A DNA stretch of 64,000 nucleotides from Undaria pinnatifida (GCA_012845835.1 JABAKD010000016.1:4278859-4342858), one strand, 5' to 3'; positions 1 through 11,397 are shown, counted from the first letter of the stretch. Translations and numbers: made by a program. The notes: generated by a model from the letters alone, not told the origin.

Positions 1-132
1 GGAGGTCGAATGATGGGGTAGAGTCGAGCTGGTTGTCTGAGAATGAGATGTTTCACCCCCTTGCAACTAGATGGCTTTATTGTACTATGGCATTTGTACG
101 ACCCCCAACCTGCTAGCGATTCAGTTCCCGTC

Positions 133-453
133 TCAGTCAACCCTCGTACCCCTATCTCTCGCCGTCAAGCCTTGACCCTGTTCCCAATAGGTTCCACCAT
201 CTGGAAAGACTTTGGCGGTGGTCTCAGACTGCAAGGGCAGGTGTACGACTACAGAGACCGCTACTGGTGACTGCGCTAGAACGACCATAACTGGGTCGGC
301 CGACAATGCGAAGAGTTTCTTACCCTGTTCTGCTTCTCGTATTAGTTGTTCAGTTACACTTTGACCACGAGTCCTGTTGATAAGTTTTTGGAGGAGGAAT
401 GGCACATCCAGTTGATGGCAGCTGTTCGATTTGGAGTAGAGTAGTTCCGTCAA
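133..453 (-). CDS. Hypothetical fragment next to the copia remnant
   Basis: This is an open minus-strand frame of about 106 codons without an ATG start (it begins at TTG, so it is open rather than demonstrably initiated). The residues look protein-like, with a helical charged stretch (LIREAEQGKKLFAL). I recognise no domain. It could be part of an exon or of a transposon gag, or a chance frame. It runs opposite to the RNase H fragment downstream, so it is not part of that polyprotein. Confidence 0.15.
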   Translation of the reverse strand: MTELLYSKSNSCHQLDVPFLLQKLINRTRGQSVTEQLIREAEQGKKLFALSADPVMVVLAQSPVAVSVVVHLPLQSETTAKVFPDGGTYWEQGQGLTARDRGTRVD

Positions 454-559
454 AAAAAAAAAATTATGATGCTTTGTTGCAATAGCGGGGTGAATGTTAT
501 GTGTGGGTATCTGTATCTAGAAAATTACTCTGGTGTGCGAGACGTATGTTCACGTGTTT

Positions 560-724
560 GGTCATAGTAATTGGTCAGGCCGCCGGAGCAAACACATAGA
601 TGTGCGGTTCCATTTCGTCCGAGAGCTACTTCGTGCGAAGAAAATTGATATTCAATTTGTAGCTTCGGAAGAGCAGCACGCGGATATTTTGACGAAATCC
701 CTCGCGGCGACCCCTTTTAATCTC
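560..724 (+). pseudogene. Ty1/copia RNase H C-terminal fragment
   Basis: The reading frame contains the block RSKHIDVRFHFVREL followed by IDIQFV and then HADILTKSLA. In Ty1/copia polyproteins this is the end of the RNase H domain: the 'ARTKHIDIRYHFIRE' block, then 'ADIFTKPL'. RNase H removes the RNA strand of the RNA:DNA hybrid during reverse transcription. Only the last 55 or so residues are present; the upstream catalytic part, RT, integrase and gag are missing, and no LTR is recognised downstream. It is therefore a truncated copy. It is a different copy from the element at 31-38 kb, whose corresponding block reads AARTKDVDVELAL. Confidence 0.8.
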
Positions 725-742
725 ACCGTAAGTTTTTGTTGA

Positions 743-3540
743 ACCTACCGTTGGGTGATGAGTAAAGGGTGTGAGCATTATTCGTACCATGTTTGAGTCA
801 TGCGAGGAATAATTTGTCAGGCCGCCACCCCACGCTACTTTGAGGGGCATGGGTGTGGAGGGCGCTACTTGGCATTTTAGGTTCTGGCCATGGTAATCGT
901 TTGAATGCGGCCATTGTTGCAATCACAATGGTTTGGAAGATATAAGACATACAGGGGTTTTTGACCCGGTGGCCAGGTTTCCTCCTGCGGGACTGTCGTT
1001 AGCTGTCCGTTGGGCCTAGCTTTTCGTTTTGGATGAAGTGGGGTCGGGGGGAATGCCGTTTTGTTGTGGGTTAAGACGGGAATCACCCGGGCACCGGTCG
1101 GCCGGGTGTAAAACAGTATGGGGCAGCAAGATGTGTGTTATTTTACAATAGTGCGACGACGTTGTGAACGCTGTTGTACTTGGGTTGGGTGCGAGTGTTG
1201 GAGTTGAATTCCTTTTTTTCATTTTTTTTATTGGCACTACTTTATGAAGGGTGCGAGCTACTATTGGTATGAAGTCTCTTGAACAGTGACGAGTTTGTAA
1301 TAAGTGGTTGGATAGGGCTTGATTTTGACAGGCGAACAGGTGGTTGTTCGTCAGGAGGCTGTATACTACGTGCCGCTGTAGTCCTTCGATTTCAGGCCAC
1401 TTGCCGGTCTTGGTTTGCCAGTCTAAATTCTTCTTTTTTCTGGTGTTGGTTACTGTTGGCCGTGTTATTTCGTTTTGCTTTGTGTTTTTTATGTTTGATA
1501 GCCGTGTTGGCTGCTATGTTTTGCTATTGTGTTGGTCGTTGTTGGCCGTGTTGTTTCGTTTTGTTTTTTTGCCTTGTTTGGCTTACTTTGGAGGCTCAAC
1601 TGTGTTGCTACAATCTTTCTGCGATTGTAATGGCTTCGTTTCGGAGTTACCAATGGGATTTTATCGGGCTCTTGCTCGTTGTATGGGTTTCCCCTGGGCA
1701 TCTGCGTCGATTTTATTTCACAGCTCATGGGGGGTATGCCCTGTTTCTAGGATCGGCACCGCTTTAAGATTCGGATAGGCTGTTGGTATAGTCTCTTGAG
1801 AAGTGACGGGGTCGTGTTTATTATTTGGGTATGAGTTGAATTTAAATAGACTATCAAGTGGTTGTTTGGTGAGGGCTTCATACTTATCCTCGACCTTCAG
1901 CTGTTTATTTTGTTCGCGGTTTATGGTGTCACATTTTTCCTTTTTGTGCTTGGATGCCTGGCATCGGAGTTCCGCTTTTGCCGAAGATTAATAATTATTT
2001 GCCCGTCGTGCTTTTGTTCTTGTTGCGATATGTTGCTGAGTTACCCACGTTGCATTCTGATGGAAAATTATATTGTATGTGGGCAGACTCAAAAAAGAGA
2101 ATAGACGAGTCAGTTCCGTGGAGTTTCGTGCTGCTTTCGTGCACGTTAATTTCGTTCACATACGGACTTTTAGCCATTGAATAGTGGTCAGGCGATCAAC
2201 TACGCAGTGAAAAGGCAGGGGGGAGGGTTTTTATCGGGGATTTCCCTCCTATGACCCCTGTGGTTTCGGTTTGTTAGCCTATCCTCGAGGTCATTATTTC
2301 GGTAAAAAGTTTTGCGGCTCTGTACCCTTGGCTATACATACAGTCACAGTATTGCTATAGCATATGGCTCTTGTCATCGCATTATGCTAGGGGGGAAGTT
2401 ATGGTGTTGTCGATTTTCGAGCGTGCCCTCAGTTGACAGCCAGTTGAAGTTTGAATGTTTGGAGACGGGCTGATTAGATGTTCTGGTCTGATTGGTAGTC
2501 GAAGGGTGGCCCTGCGCCCGGTAGCACCCTAGTGGGTCCGTGCGGTGTGCCATGGCGTTTGTGTGAGCTTGGTGTTGTAGGGCGTTGCGCAATGGGTTTT
2601 TTCCTGGATGGCCAGGTTTTTCCCGCGCTGTAGGTGTTGAGAGCCGGGCAGCAACTACAGTGGAAACACCAAGCGAGGGACGGTTTTTTTTTAGAGTATT
2701 TTACGTCCGAGTGTCACTTGGTGTTTTCGGTTGTTGTCTAAATTCTAGGGCTCTCGGGATGGGGAGCGAAGGGTTTGTCCCGGAAGCCGGGTTTACCTTC
2801 GCTCAAGTCGATATCGGGCCGCGAGCCAACGCGCAGTGAGAATTATGAAGAGCTGTGGATTTTATTTGAGTTTTGCCACTAATTGCCTCTTGTAATTTTC
2901 GGTTGGCCGTTCGACCTACTCGAAGATATCACCGGTAGTTTTCGCCAAAGGGAGTGTGTCACCTCGCGGTTGTCACTATCCCTGCTACCGTTAATTAGTA
3001 CATATAGTACAGTATGTACTAATGGGGGGATGTTACGGTTCAGTGACAGTTTCAAGAGTTACTATGACAGGCGTTTTTGTTATAGTAGGGGACGCGCTAT
3101 TTATGTCCCCTCCCTTAGTCGGGTGTGGCTGCCCCACCCTGCCACAATTCCAATTCCAATTCTAATTATACAATTCCTCAAGTCCTTGGGTTCACGTTCA
3201 TAAACCTTCGGATCAGCAATCAAGTTACTATTTCCACGCTACCTTCTCGGGAGACTTCCCATCTTGAGCACTGGCACAAGGGACTTGCTCTCTCTTTCTC
3301 CGAGGAACGCCCAAGCGCCTTCTGAACTCGGTCGTATCGGACCTTCGGAGGTCAATCATTATGAGTACCTGAGGCAGGCTACAGATTTAGCCTGTGTGTG
3401 GACCTTGCGATGCGAGTAGGCTAGATACCTTCGTCTTCTTCGCCATGAATATACTCGCATGTCCACCCTGATCCCAGACTGACTCCGCCTTTCAGGCTCC
3501 GATTCGTAACAGAACCACTGGCTGCTGTCATCATAAACAG
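743..3540. other. Unexplained stretch, no supported gene
   Basis: Only short frames are present. The longest (1279-1767, both overlapping frames) is extremely rich in Trp, Cys, Phe and Leu, a by-product of a T- and G-rich strand rather than coding. No RNA gene or recognised repeat was found. Confidence 0.5.
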
Positions 3541-3549
3541 TGTCTGTGG

Positions 3550-3660
3550 TCTTCACATTAAACAGTAAATTGATCTTACCCCCCATCACATCCAGCACAA
3601 CCAGTGTCTGTGCCGATGCCTCCTAGAGAGACGAGCTCTGTGGTCACAATCTACGAGACA
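3550..3660 (-). repeat. REP-1 dispersed repeat, copy 1
   Basis: Read on the minus strand this has the family layout: a TGTGACCACAGAG-like block, a CTCTCTAGGAGG block, the GCACAGACACTGG core, then GTGCTGGATGTGATGG and a tail near TTTAATGTGAAGACCAC. It is one of four minus-strand REP-1 copies recognised. Confidence 0.65.
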
Positions 3661-3943
3661 AAGATACGCACTCTACTATTAGTAGTTATTATTCGGACCT
3701 AGTTTGGGTGCAGCCCCGACGCCGGTTGGGTGATGTCATTTGCTGTGCTGCTGTGTGTTTGGCTTCGCGTTTGTATTCGGTACGAGGGTGACGGTGACAG
3801 TATTCGCACTAATATTGCCGTCAGAAGCAACAGTAGTGCGCGCACATGATAAACCATGCGGCAATACTCCTGCTCCCACAGAGCAGGGTCAATCGAAACC
3901 CAACATAGTTGCTGCCCCCGATGTTGGTTGGATGGCGTCATCT

Positions 3944-4004
3944 GCTGTGTTGCTGTTGTTGTTGTTGTTGTTGTTGTTGTTGCTGTTGTTGTTGTTGTTG
4001 TTGT
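3944..4004. repeat. (TTG/CTG)n microsatellite
   Basis: An almost pure run of TTG triplets with two CTG interruptions. It gives poly-Leu on one strand and poly-Gln on the other in neighbouring frames, so the frames crossing it are low-complexity artefacts. Confidence 0.95.
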
Positions 4005-4633
4005 CTTACATCAACTCTTGTCAAACATCTAGAGTCCGTGGACACACCAAGGTGCTGGAGCCCTAGGAAATCCGAAAAACAAAAATAAATCAAAATTCGT
4101 CCGGGAAATACTACGCTTTCCCGCCTAAGAACGCACGATACGAAGAAGGCGGACAAGTGCAATGATCCAATGTGCAAACTGAACTCAAGTGGCCGCGGGC
4201 ATCCACTCAACTACGGCATAGAGTTCCCCCGTTCCCACAACTAACCAACTCGCGGCTACAAACTACAGCGGGTGGGCTGCCTGCACCGTACGATTCGCAC
4301 GGTAATCGTGAGCTCGTGAGCAAAGACGAACGCGCCTGCTGTCTGGAGTGCTGTCAGAGCGACGACCCGCGGGCATGCAGTGAAAAAACAGCAATAGTTA
4401 CTGGCTGGCGTGTTTTATCATTTTTGTCGTGCCGTCCTGTTTCCCTCTTTCTTTCCTCATACTTTTTCCATTTGTCTTTCTTAAAATGTTAAAAACATCA
4501 TCTTTTTTTCTGCAAATGGTCCGGTGTGCCGGCTTGCATGTTTTTGTTCCGTGCCAGCGCCTCATTGCAGTTGGTTCTGCATGGCCAAAACACCTTGCTG
4601 TATTTGCAATGTGTATTTGCAATGTGTATGTAT

Positions 4634-4727
4634 CTCTGTCTCGTAGTTTATGGTTTGTGACCACAGAGCTCGTCTCTCTATGAGGCATTAGCAACGGACA
4701 CTGGTTGTGCTGGATGTTGATGCGTGG
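4634..4727 (+). repeat. REP-1 dispersed repeat, copy 2
   Basis: It contains CTGTCTCGTAGTTTATGG, GTGACCACAGAGCTCGTC, a CTCTCTATGAGG variant of the middle block, and ACGGACACTGGTTGTGCTGG. It is preceded by a tandem TTTGCAATGTGTAT pair that is also partly present before the copy at 62.9 kb. Confidence 0.7.
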
Positions 4728-5466
4728 AAAAATCAGTTAGAGATTAAAATTCGTCGTGCCCGTGCCCCGTACATTTGTAGCAGGTACACTCGTACACGAG
4801 CGGGAGAAATGTGACCCTTTTAGCTTCTGGGACCCAAGTAAAACAACTGAACACATGAGTGGGACGTATGATTTCACCAACTGTTTAGTGTGCGTGGGCA
4901 GCAGTGAGCAGGGGGCTTATCACAGAGCTGTTCACGTGTAGAAACAACTCCTTGCACTCGCAACGGCGGAGTACGGAGTATGGAACACGGCCACTAAACG
5001 TGTGGTCCATTGACTCCTTGGCGACTTCAAAGAGAACGACTACTATCCAACGCAAACGGCATCAACATCAACATCAAGGCAGTCCAGGGTACTGGGTTAG
5101 GCGATGACACATCTCGTGCTCGAACGTGCCCGAACTGACATATTCATGTTGTAAGTTAGCTCATGGTAGACGGATGATATGACATGATGAATACGATCAT
5201 CATACTTCTCATTTATCAGTCACTCTGCCCGGGTCCCTTGTCTCTGAAAAGTTACTATGCCGATGCTGTTAGGGCCAATTTTAACGTTCTAACGACTAAA
5301 AAAAATCCAATGTGGAAAAATTGTAAATCTAAATTGGATTTGATTGATCTAGACACGCAGCATCAACAAGCATCCGATTTCGGGGTAATTGGATTCTTCT
5401 TTTCCTTCTTTTCGTATAAAATTGAAAAGCGTCAGCTGCAATTGAAATTTGAATTGAACGTAAAAA
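4728..5466. other. Unexplained stretch
   Basis: No gene supported. AT-rich towards the right end, with 'AAATTGGATTT' blocks at about 5330 and again near 6090-6125. Confidence 0.4.
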
Positions 5467-5988
5467 ATGCGAAGACTCGAAATATTTTCTTGGGGGGGGA
5501 ATCCAAATCCTTCTTGTGAGTTAGGCCAACTTGGCGTGGCATGTTTGCAGAGGGACAACACTAGCCCGATTTTTGGCCGCGTCGACGTCAACGATCGAGG
5601 CGATACAACGCGAACCTCAACGAGAGGCGACCGGGGCAGCCCCACGCGTACAAACTATCATGTACAGAACATCGTGCCCCGGTGGTGGCGCCTCAAAAAA
5701 TATTGTGGCAGCCACAATCGCAATGCTCAACCAGCTCGCTCGGCCAAGCCCCACGAAAACCGACCCAACGGGCCAAAAACGCGAGCGTTCGCTCAACACG
5801 TCGGCAGCTTAATCGCCGTCGCTGCTCCGCGCGCAGCATTTCGAGGCTCCGTCCGCCTACCCAAGAGAGACCGTGGGGGTGATGGCTTCTTAGCCTGGGC
5901 CGCCAAAAGAAAGGAGAGGTCGGCGGAGGCGCGCACGCGGCGACGCAAGCTGTCGCTCTTGTCTACTCTCGTCGGTGTTCGTCAGTAG
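5467..5988 (+). CDS. Hypothetical ORF, 173 aa, unrecognised
   Basis: An ATG-started frame of 173 codons, rich in Arg, Ser and Thr, with a basic C-terminus (about residues 140-165). I recognise no domain. Two other forward frames are also open across 5531-5880, one with protein-like composition, so the true frame, if any, is not settled. The region is more GC-rich than its AT-rich flanks. It may be a decayed exon, a transposon fragment or a chance frame. Confidence 0.2.
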   Translation: MRRLEIFSWGGNPNPSCELGQLGVACLQRDNTSPIFGRVDVNDRGDTTRTSTRGDRGSPTRTNYHVQNIVPRWWRLKKYCGSHNRNAQPARSAKPHENRPNGPKTRAFAQHVGSLIAVAAPRAAFRGSVRLPKRDRGGDGFLAWAAKRKERSAEARTRRRKLSLLSTLVGVRQ

Positions 5989-6354
5989 GGCGCTGTGTGA
6001 CTTGCTGCGCTATTCCGATTTCCGACGTATTTCAAGAACAATGCGCCCTTTCCTCAATAAGAAGCAAGACAGTTATCTCGTGAAATCAAATCCAAATTGG
6101 AATATACTTTTCCTAATTGGATTTCTTTTTGATCGTTGAAACTGGTCCTATTCGTCGTGGTCGTTGTGCTCGTTTCCAAATCTCCCTCTCAAGCCCAAGA
6201 GGGTTCACTTCCAGCGTTCGTTGTGCACTTCAAATCGAAATGATTCAACTGAAAAGCAGAAAATCCCAAGTTTTGTTGTACCTTCACTGCTGCTGCTATT
6301 TCCACTACTACAACTGCTAGCTGCTGCTGCTGCCGATGCGGTATACCTGGCAGT

Positions 6355-6690
6355 TGGTTTTACGGCTCTCCCCTGTTTACCACAGCCCCACAGCGTATTC
6401 CCACGATCGAGATCATGGCTTCCCCAAGCAAGCACATGGGAAGGTTGGCGGCGCGCACGGGGGCCAAGATAGTATCCAGCGCCATCTTTTCGCTGTGGAT
6501 TTCCCCACGGTACTACAGTGCTGTACTACCTTCGGAGAATCCACAGCGACGAGATGGCGCTGCCGCCCATTTTGGCACCCATGTGCGGTGCCAACCTTCC
6601 CATGTGCTTGCTTGGGAAAATCATGCTCCCGGTCTTGGCAATAGGCTGGGGGGTCGCGACCAACAGGTGAGAGCCGTCAAGCCGCCTATA
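6355..6690. mobile_element. Foldback (long inverted repeat) element
   Basis: The two halves are near-perfect reverse complements of each other around a centre at about 6519. The left arm runs TTACGGCTCTC through CAAGCAAGCACATGGGAAGG and CAGCGCCATC to GGTACTACAG. The right arm returns through GATGGCGCTG and CCATGTGCTTGCTTGGG to GAGAGCCGTC. Each arm is roughly 165 bp. Foldback or MITE-like elements of this kind are non-autonomous DNA transposon derivatives. A single arm of the same sequence starts the segmental duplicate at 15.37 kb. Confidence 0.75.
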
Positions 6691-7254
6691 TCGTGGGGGT
6701 AGCAGCAGCAGCAGTTCCTACTCTTTACAGGCCGTCAACTTCGGCGAGCTACTCGTCGATAGACGGAGGGGGCGGAAGAATGGGCAAGGGGAATTAGTCC
6801 TAAACGTCAGCAGGCAAGTGATTAGCATGATTCCTGGTACTTTACACCTCGTATTGATCACAGGCAGTCGACTTCGGCGCGTTGCTCGTGGATGGACGGA
6901 GGGGGGTACAGAGCAGGTGGGATAAATTAGCGCTAGACGTCAGCAAGTACGGCGTGCTGTGCTCGTAGATGGACGAACAGAGGGAGGTACAGAGGAGGCG
7001 AGACGAATTACCCCTAAACGTCAGCAAGTAAGTGAATAGTAGACACCTATTGATAGATTATTATAAATAGTGTAGACCATAGATCTTCTTGCATCACACT
7101 CTTCGGAACTCCTGCCGGCTTTTTCGTCTTATTTTTAGATATTTTTCTTTCTTGGCATGGTGTGGCTTGTTCTTTTGTGTTCTCGGAACGGGCACGCTAC
7201 AAGTGTACTAGTATTTCAATTGCTTTTCCTTATCAATTGCGATTGCTTTTGGTT

Positions 7255-7375
7255 TCCTGTCTCAGTCAGTGACCACATAGTTTGTATCTCTCTAGCATGA
7301 AGAATCGGCACGGACACTGAGTGTACTAATGCCGCTTGGTAGAAAGAACGGTTTAATGTGCAGACAACACGCACT
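7255..7375 (+). repeat. REP-1 dispersed repeat, copy 3
   Basis: Long form of the repeat: CTGTCTCAGTCAGTGACCAC, then GAATCGGCACGGACACTG, then GGTAGAAAGAACGGTTTAATG. Preceded by the 'TGTGGCTTGTT...TTGCTTTT' leader that accompanies other long copies. It lies inside duplication copy A. Confidence 0.75.
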
Positions 7376-7714
7376 ATACTAATGAATTTAAAACTTGTTG
7401 CTAACTGTAACAGCAGCAATTGTGTCTCTGCTACACAAGATACTGATAATATCTTAACAGGCAGGCAAATCTACCCAGAGCAGAAACTGCTGTAGCACGC
7501 GTATCATGTGCTGCTTTAAGAGGAGCCACGATGTGTTCTCATGCGAACGACACCACTGCTGCTGTTGTTGTTGTTGTAGTTGACGGCATGCTTCCTTTCA
7601 GTTCAAGAAATTCCTAAACATCCCATAATTCACGATCAGACTGGTACCCGGTAACTGGTAACGTACTGGTACTGTACATTAGACTTGGCATTTGACACGG
7701 GTTTCACCTCTGCA

Positions 7715-7806
7715 CTCTGTATCGTAGTTTGTGACCACGGAGGCCGTCCCTCTCTAGGATAATGAATCGGCACGGACACCGGGTGCGCTGGATGCCGACG
7801 GGCGGA
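7715..7806 (+). repeat. REP-1 dispersed repeat, copy 4
   Basis: Short form: TCGTAGTTTGTGACCACGG, CCCTCTCTAGGATAATG, GAATCGGCACGGACACCG, GGTGCGCTGGATGCCGACGG. It has an exact positional partner at 16515-16606 in duplication copy B. Confidence 0.75.
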
Positions 7807-8072
7807 AATGACGGATTAGTGCGAATAACAGACACACGAGAGGGTGACTCCGTGGTCTATAGCGGTAGATTATCGTCCTCCAGGCGGTTGCACTTGGGGC
7901 AAGAAATCAGGTTGGTGTACCTATCACCCGAGATACAGATAGCACACCCCGCCACAACAACACACCCTGTGATACTAGTTTCGAAGGTCAAAATGTTATC
8001 CCCGAGGTGTGCTGTCATGCGTGCTATGTCATAGAAAACGCACATTTTGCTTTGTTCTGTTTTTTCGCGGCC

Positions 8073-8262
8073 GAAAGTGCGAGAGTTGGTAAAATTCGAT
8101 TGGAAATCGACGAGCAGAGCGAATACCGAACAAACCCTATACACGATAATATTGAAAGCAAGCACCGGGGGGAAAACGGGAAGCCAAATTTCACATACTG
8201 TGATATGACCACGGCTTGTTCCGAAGGCCGCCGAGAGTAAAAAGTTGAGCTGGAAAGACAAG
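8073..8262 (+). repeat. SINE-B body, copy a
   Basis: It carries the body blocks in order: GCCGAAAGTGCGAGAG, AAATCGACGAGCAGAGCG, GATAATATTGAAAGCAAG, CACCGGGGGG, TGACCACGGCTTGTTCC and GTTGAGCTGG. No tRNA-like head is evident upstream, so it may be 5'-truncated, as SINEs often are. Confidence 0.65.
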
Positions 8263-8714
8263 TGATGAGGGATGCTTTAAAAAAAAAGGACGGGCGGTAG
8301 AAGAAAACGCTCATGATCCGTTATACCCATGCGCTCGTGCAAACAGCAACACAACGCATACAGTACAAGTTACCAGATACCACTCTGGACGCAAGTTAAA
8401 GGACCGTTCGAGTGTTAGTACCACTGTCCAAACGGCCCTTACATTTCCCAATAGAGTGATATCATGCCTAGTATCATAGTATGTACCTGTTACTGTACCC
8501 GACAGATGATATACGGAATCCACCTGATATACGGAATCCACCTGCTCTTCTGTCTTGGCCTTGCCTACCCGTTGTAATGACTTAATAGCGCGAATCAGCC
8601 TTCTGCCTGAACTACTGTCAACACAGGTTAGAAGGACCCCCTTCGGCGCTTGCCGGTACTGCTGTATATAGCTCCACAGCAGAGTACCTGGTACATGATG
8701 GCGTCGAATTAAAG

Positions 8715-8825
8715 ACATCGTTTTGTGTCTGTGCTTGTGTGTGCTCCACAAACCGTTCTTTCTACCCGTCGACACCGAGCACACCCGGTATCCGCGCCAA
8801 TTCTTGACCCTAAAGGAAGATGCAA
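8715..8825 (-). repeat. REP-1 dispersed repeat, copy 5 (inverted)
   Basis: The reverse complement contains GGTAGAAAGAACGGTTTG, GGTGTCGACGGG and the core in degenerate form. It is inverted relative to copies 3 and 4 and closes the right part of duplication copy A. Confidence 0.55.
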
Positions 8826-9427
8826 AGCCCTGTGGGCAAAATCTACGATGTAGCAGTCAGCATGTACGTGCGTACAACCGTAGCTCCCGTTATGATTTCA
8901 GCTTGGCTATTATAGGAGGGTGGCGTGGTGATTGCAGCTGAACGCCCGTGCGAGCTTTAAGACAGTAAGGGCAGACCTTCGGCCCCAACGCTGGCTACTA
9001 CTGCCTGTGATGCCCCCAACCCGATGCACGATTAGGATTGTCCACCCCATGGCACAGCAAGCCAAAACAAGGTGTTGCAAATTGTGAGAGAACGGGTGCG
9101 TTACATTGCAGCAAGAACAAGCGCTATAAGAAATAATACGAAAGAAACTTTCTCCTTTGGAACGTCCAAGAACCCAGTTTTTGTTTGGTGCGCAAAGTAT
9201 GCCCGATCGGGAACATGCCAGCCATCGATGGCGGCAATGAGCCAACGTGGTACGGAAGGTCATAGCACCGTCTCTACTACGAGGGCCGCTAAGAAGAGTG
9301 GGAAATGGTACCGAGGGGTCGTCGAGGTGGCGGACCGATTCATGACGAGATGGCACACATGGGCGAGGTGGAGAAGGGCTGGCTACGCCACGCAGCAGAA
9401 AACGCCAAGAGCAGCGACAAGGGTAAA

Positions 9428-9452
9428 CCGGGGGGGCGGGGGGGGGGGGGGG
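9428..9452 (+). repeat. Long G tract, potential G-quadruplex
   Basis: An almost uninterrupted run of G with a single C, just outside the right end of duplication copy A. Runs of this kind can fold into G-quadruplexes and are prone to polymerase slippage, so the length may also be a sequencing estimate. Confidence 0.6.
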
Positions 9453-9946
9453 CAGCCGTACCACAACAGCTAGCTGTCGACGAATGCAGAAACGAAATGG
9501 TACATCGTGCGGAAAGGCACATTTGACTAATAAGTGGAACGTGTGCTACTACTGTACTATTACAGCCCTGAACCCTACGGCGAGTGGTTGTTTTTTTGTT
9601 TTTTTCAGTGCACAACAAAATTATAGGCACCCCCAGCGGTGTATCCATTCCATGTACCCCCAATTAATACCAGGGATACTACAGTTAATACCTGGTGAAG
9701 TGGTATACCGACATATACCTGGTACTGTACGATACCTGGTCCCAACCCGACCAGAAGTGGAAGGCCTACTGCTGTTATAAGAAAAATTATGTTTGGCTCT
9801 CAGAACTGAATTCTAGGCCAAAAAATAATCCTGTTTTACTCTGCTGGACAGCAGTTATGTGTTTCTCTTCCGCACGTATGTTGTTCTTCTTGCAGCCTTT
9901 CCCACCTTATTTCATCACAATCTTAGAACAACTCATGTCGTGTTGT

Positions 9947-9990
9947 ATTTTATTTATTTTATTTTATTTTATTTTGTTTTATTTTTTATG
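9947..9990 (+). repeat. (ATTTT)n pentanucleotide tract
   Basis: Several ATTTT units with one variant (GTTTT), immediately before the leader of the next REP-1 copy. Confidence 0.85.
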
Positions 9991-10179
9991 GTCTGGCTTT
10001 TCCGATCTGGCTTGTTTTGTTGTGTTCTCGTACCCGGGTCGCTAGCATTTCACTTGCTTTACCTTGATGAAATGCGATTTTTTGGTTTACTGTCTCACAG
10101 CGGTAGTTGCGTTCTCGTATCCGGGTCGCTAGCATTGCACTTGCTTTACCGTGATTAACTGCGATTGTTTGGTTTACTC

Positions 10180-10292
10180 TGTCTCAGTCTGTGACCACAG
10201 AATTTGCATCTCTCTAGGATGAAGAGTCAGCACGGACACTGCATGTACCATCAAAATAATGACGTTGGGTAGAAAGGAATGTGAAGACAACA
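10180..10292 (+). repeat. REP-1 dispersed repeat, copy 6
   Basis: Long form with a doubled leader: the segment 'TCTCGTA-CCGGGTCGCTAGCATT-CACTTGCTTTACC' occurs at about 10025 and again at about 10112. Core CAGCACGGACACTGC, tail GGTAGAAAGGAATGTGAAG. Confidence 0.65.
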
Positions 10293-10299
10293 CACAACA

Positions 10300-10431
10300 C
10301 CCACATCGGTCTGTGACCATAAAGTTGGTATCTCTCTCGTGGGATAAAGAATCAGCGCGGATACCGACTGGGTGCAGTGACGTCGTTGGGTATATAGAAA
10401 TAACAGTTTAATGTGAAGACAACACAAACTG
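10300..10431 (+). repeat. REP-1 dispersed repeat, copy 7
   Basis: It follows directly on copy 6: TCTGTGACCATAAAG, ATCTCTCTCGTGGGAT, GAATCAGCGCGGATACCG, then a GTCGTTGGGTATATAGAAA tail and GTTTAATGTGAAGAC. It is diverged in every block. Confidence 0.6.
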
Positions 10432-10609
10432 CTGTCAAAAAAACGGATGCAGCCCTTAAGATCCACCCCGTAGCTTTCCGAGGGCTTTCTGGGGCACTTC
10501 TCCGCCTCTCCAGGGTCTTATTTTGCTTTTTAGGGCAACCAATCAATCAGGTTTCAAAAATAAGCCTCGTTGGTCAGAACTGGGGCCAAAAATAACGGAT
10601 CTTTGAGGA

Positions 10610-10830
10610 AAAAATTACCAAGTCGTCAGAACTGGCGAATTGGACGAACAGTCAAAGTACGACTCTGGAGAAACGGAAAAGTGCGTAAAAAGACTCTAGA
10701 AAAACTACGGGGAGCCTCCTGACGAGTCTATAGGTGTTTTAGTTCGTCCCGCCGAGTAAATCGCGAATGATCGGCCTAGAATCTCAGTTCTCAGGGCCCA
10801 AAAATAATTCCCCATAATGGTTGGCCTAAG
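10610..10830 (+). repeat. Diverged repeat shared with 50.8-51.0 kb
   Basis: It resembles 50840-51020 in order: a GTACGACTCT block, a short A-rich stretch, a CCTCSTSACGAGT-like block, TGTTTT near a TCGCC stretch, and an AAAATAAT run following a GGGCC block. The identity is low; it is a possible old transposon copy. Confidence 0.35.
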
Positions 10831-11233
10831 CCCTAAGCTAGCAGTAAGCCCGAAAATCATAGGGCCTGGGATCAGGGCGTGTATACCAAACACAGCGGTA
10901 CTTTGGCCAGGGGTGCACGGCTTATGTTCACCGCTAGGGGTGTGTATATATTTTCAAGGATCCAGACAATGCATCGACAGCAGTAGTGACAGCAGCATGC
11001 AGTAGTAGTACGAGCAAACCGCTGATTTCATGGTATCGGGTGCACTAATGAGCGTATTTCAAGGAAGTAATCGTTTGGAGCAGTGGGGGGCTCCCATCAA
11101 TGCCGGCAGAATGATGGAATGATGGCCTTGCTCTCTACAATGCCGGCGAAATCGCGATGCACGATTGGAGCTCTCCGTAAGCAACTCTCTCCAGCACACA
11201 ACCAACCCTATTCCCATCAGTCCCGGTGCCCTG

Positions 11234-11274
11234 AATAATGCCGGTATATTAGGCCGGCACACACCGGCATTATT
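11234..11274. repeat. 12-bp perfect hairpin, AATAATGCCGGT
   Basis: AATAATGCCGGT is followed after 17 bases by its exact reverse complement ACCGGCATTATT. The loop itself contains GGCCGGC. AATGCCGG also occurs nearby at about 11099 and 11140, so the stem is part of a locally repeated motif. Confidence 0.7.
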
Positions 11275-11397
11275 GGGAGCCCGGAGCCCCAACAGTAGTA
11301 ATCAAGCAGGGATGCACATCATTATTGTGTGTGTTTTACAACCATCTCACCCCAGTGACGTCATTAAGGGGCATTCATCGGTATATTTCCTATAGGC

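Larger units (their letters stand above)
6355..9243. repeat. Segmental duplication, copy A
   Basis: This block aligns along nearly its whole length with 15370-18095 in the same orientation. Shared landmarks, in order: the CAAGCAAGCACATGGG arm, the AACGTCAGCAAG blocks, two forward REP-1 copies, a SINE-B copy, an inverted REP-1 copy, and a shared end around GTTTTTGTTTGGTGCGCAAAG. Differences are point changes and small indels. One is a tandem doubling of GATATACGGAATCCACCT at 8510-8545 found only here. Open frames in this copy are not kept in the other, so the block is non-coding. Confidence 0.85.

Noticed and set aside
1279-1778. Two overlapping forward ORFs of 144-162 aa, very rich in Trp, Cys, Phe and Leu
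   Set aside because: Composition follows from TGTT/TTTG-rich DNA. The first frame begins at TTG, there is no domain, and a neighbouring frame is equally open.
8311-8784. 157-aa minus-strand ORF in duplication copy A
   Set aside because: The matching region in copy B has this frame broken into unrelated short pieces, so it is not conserved as coding.
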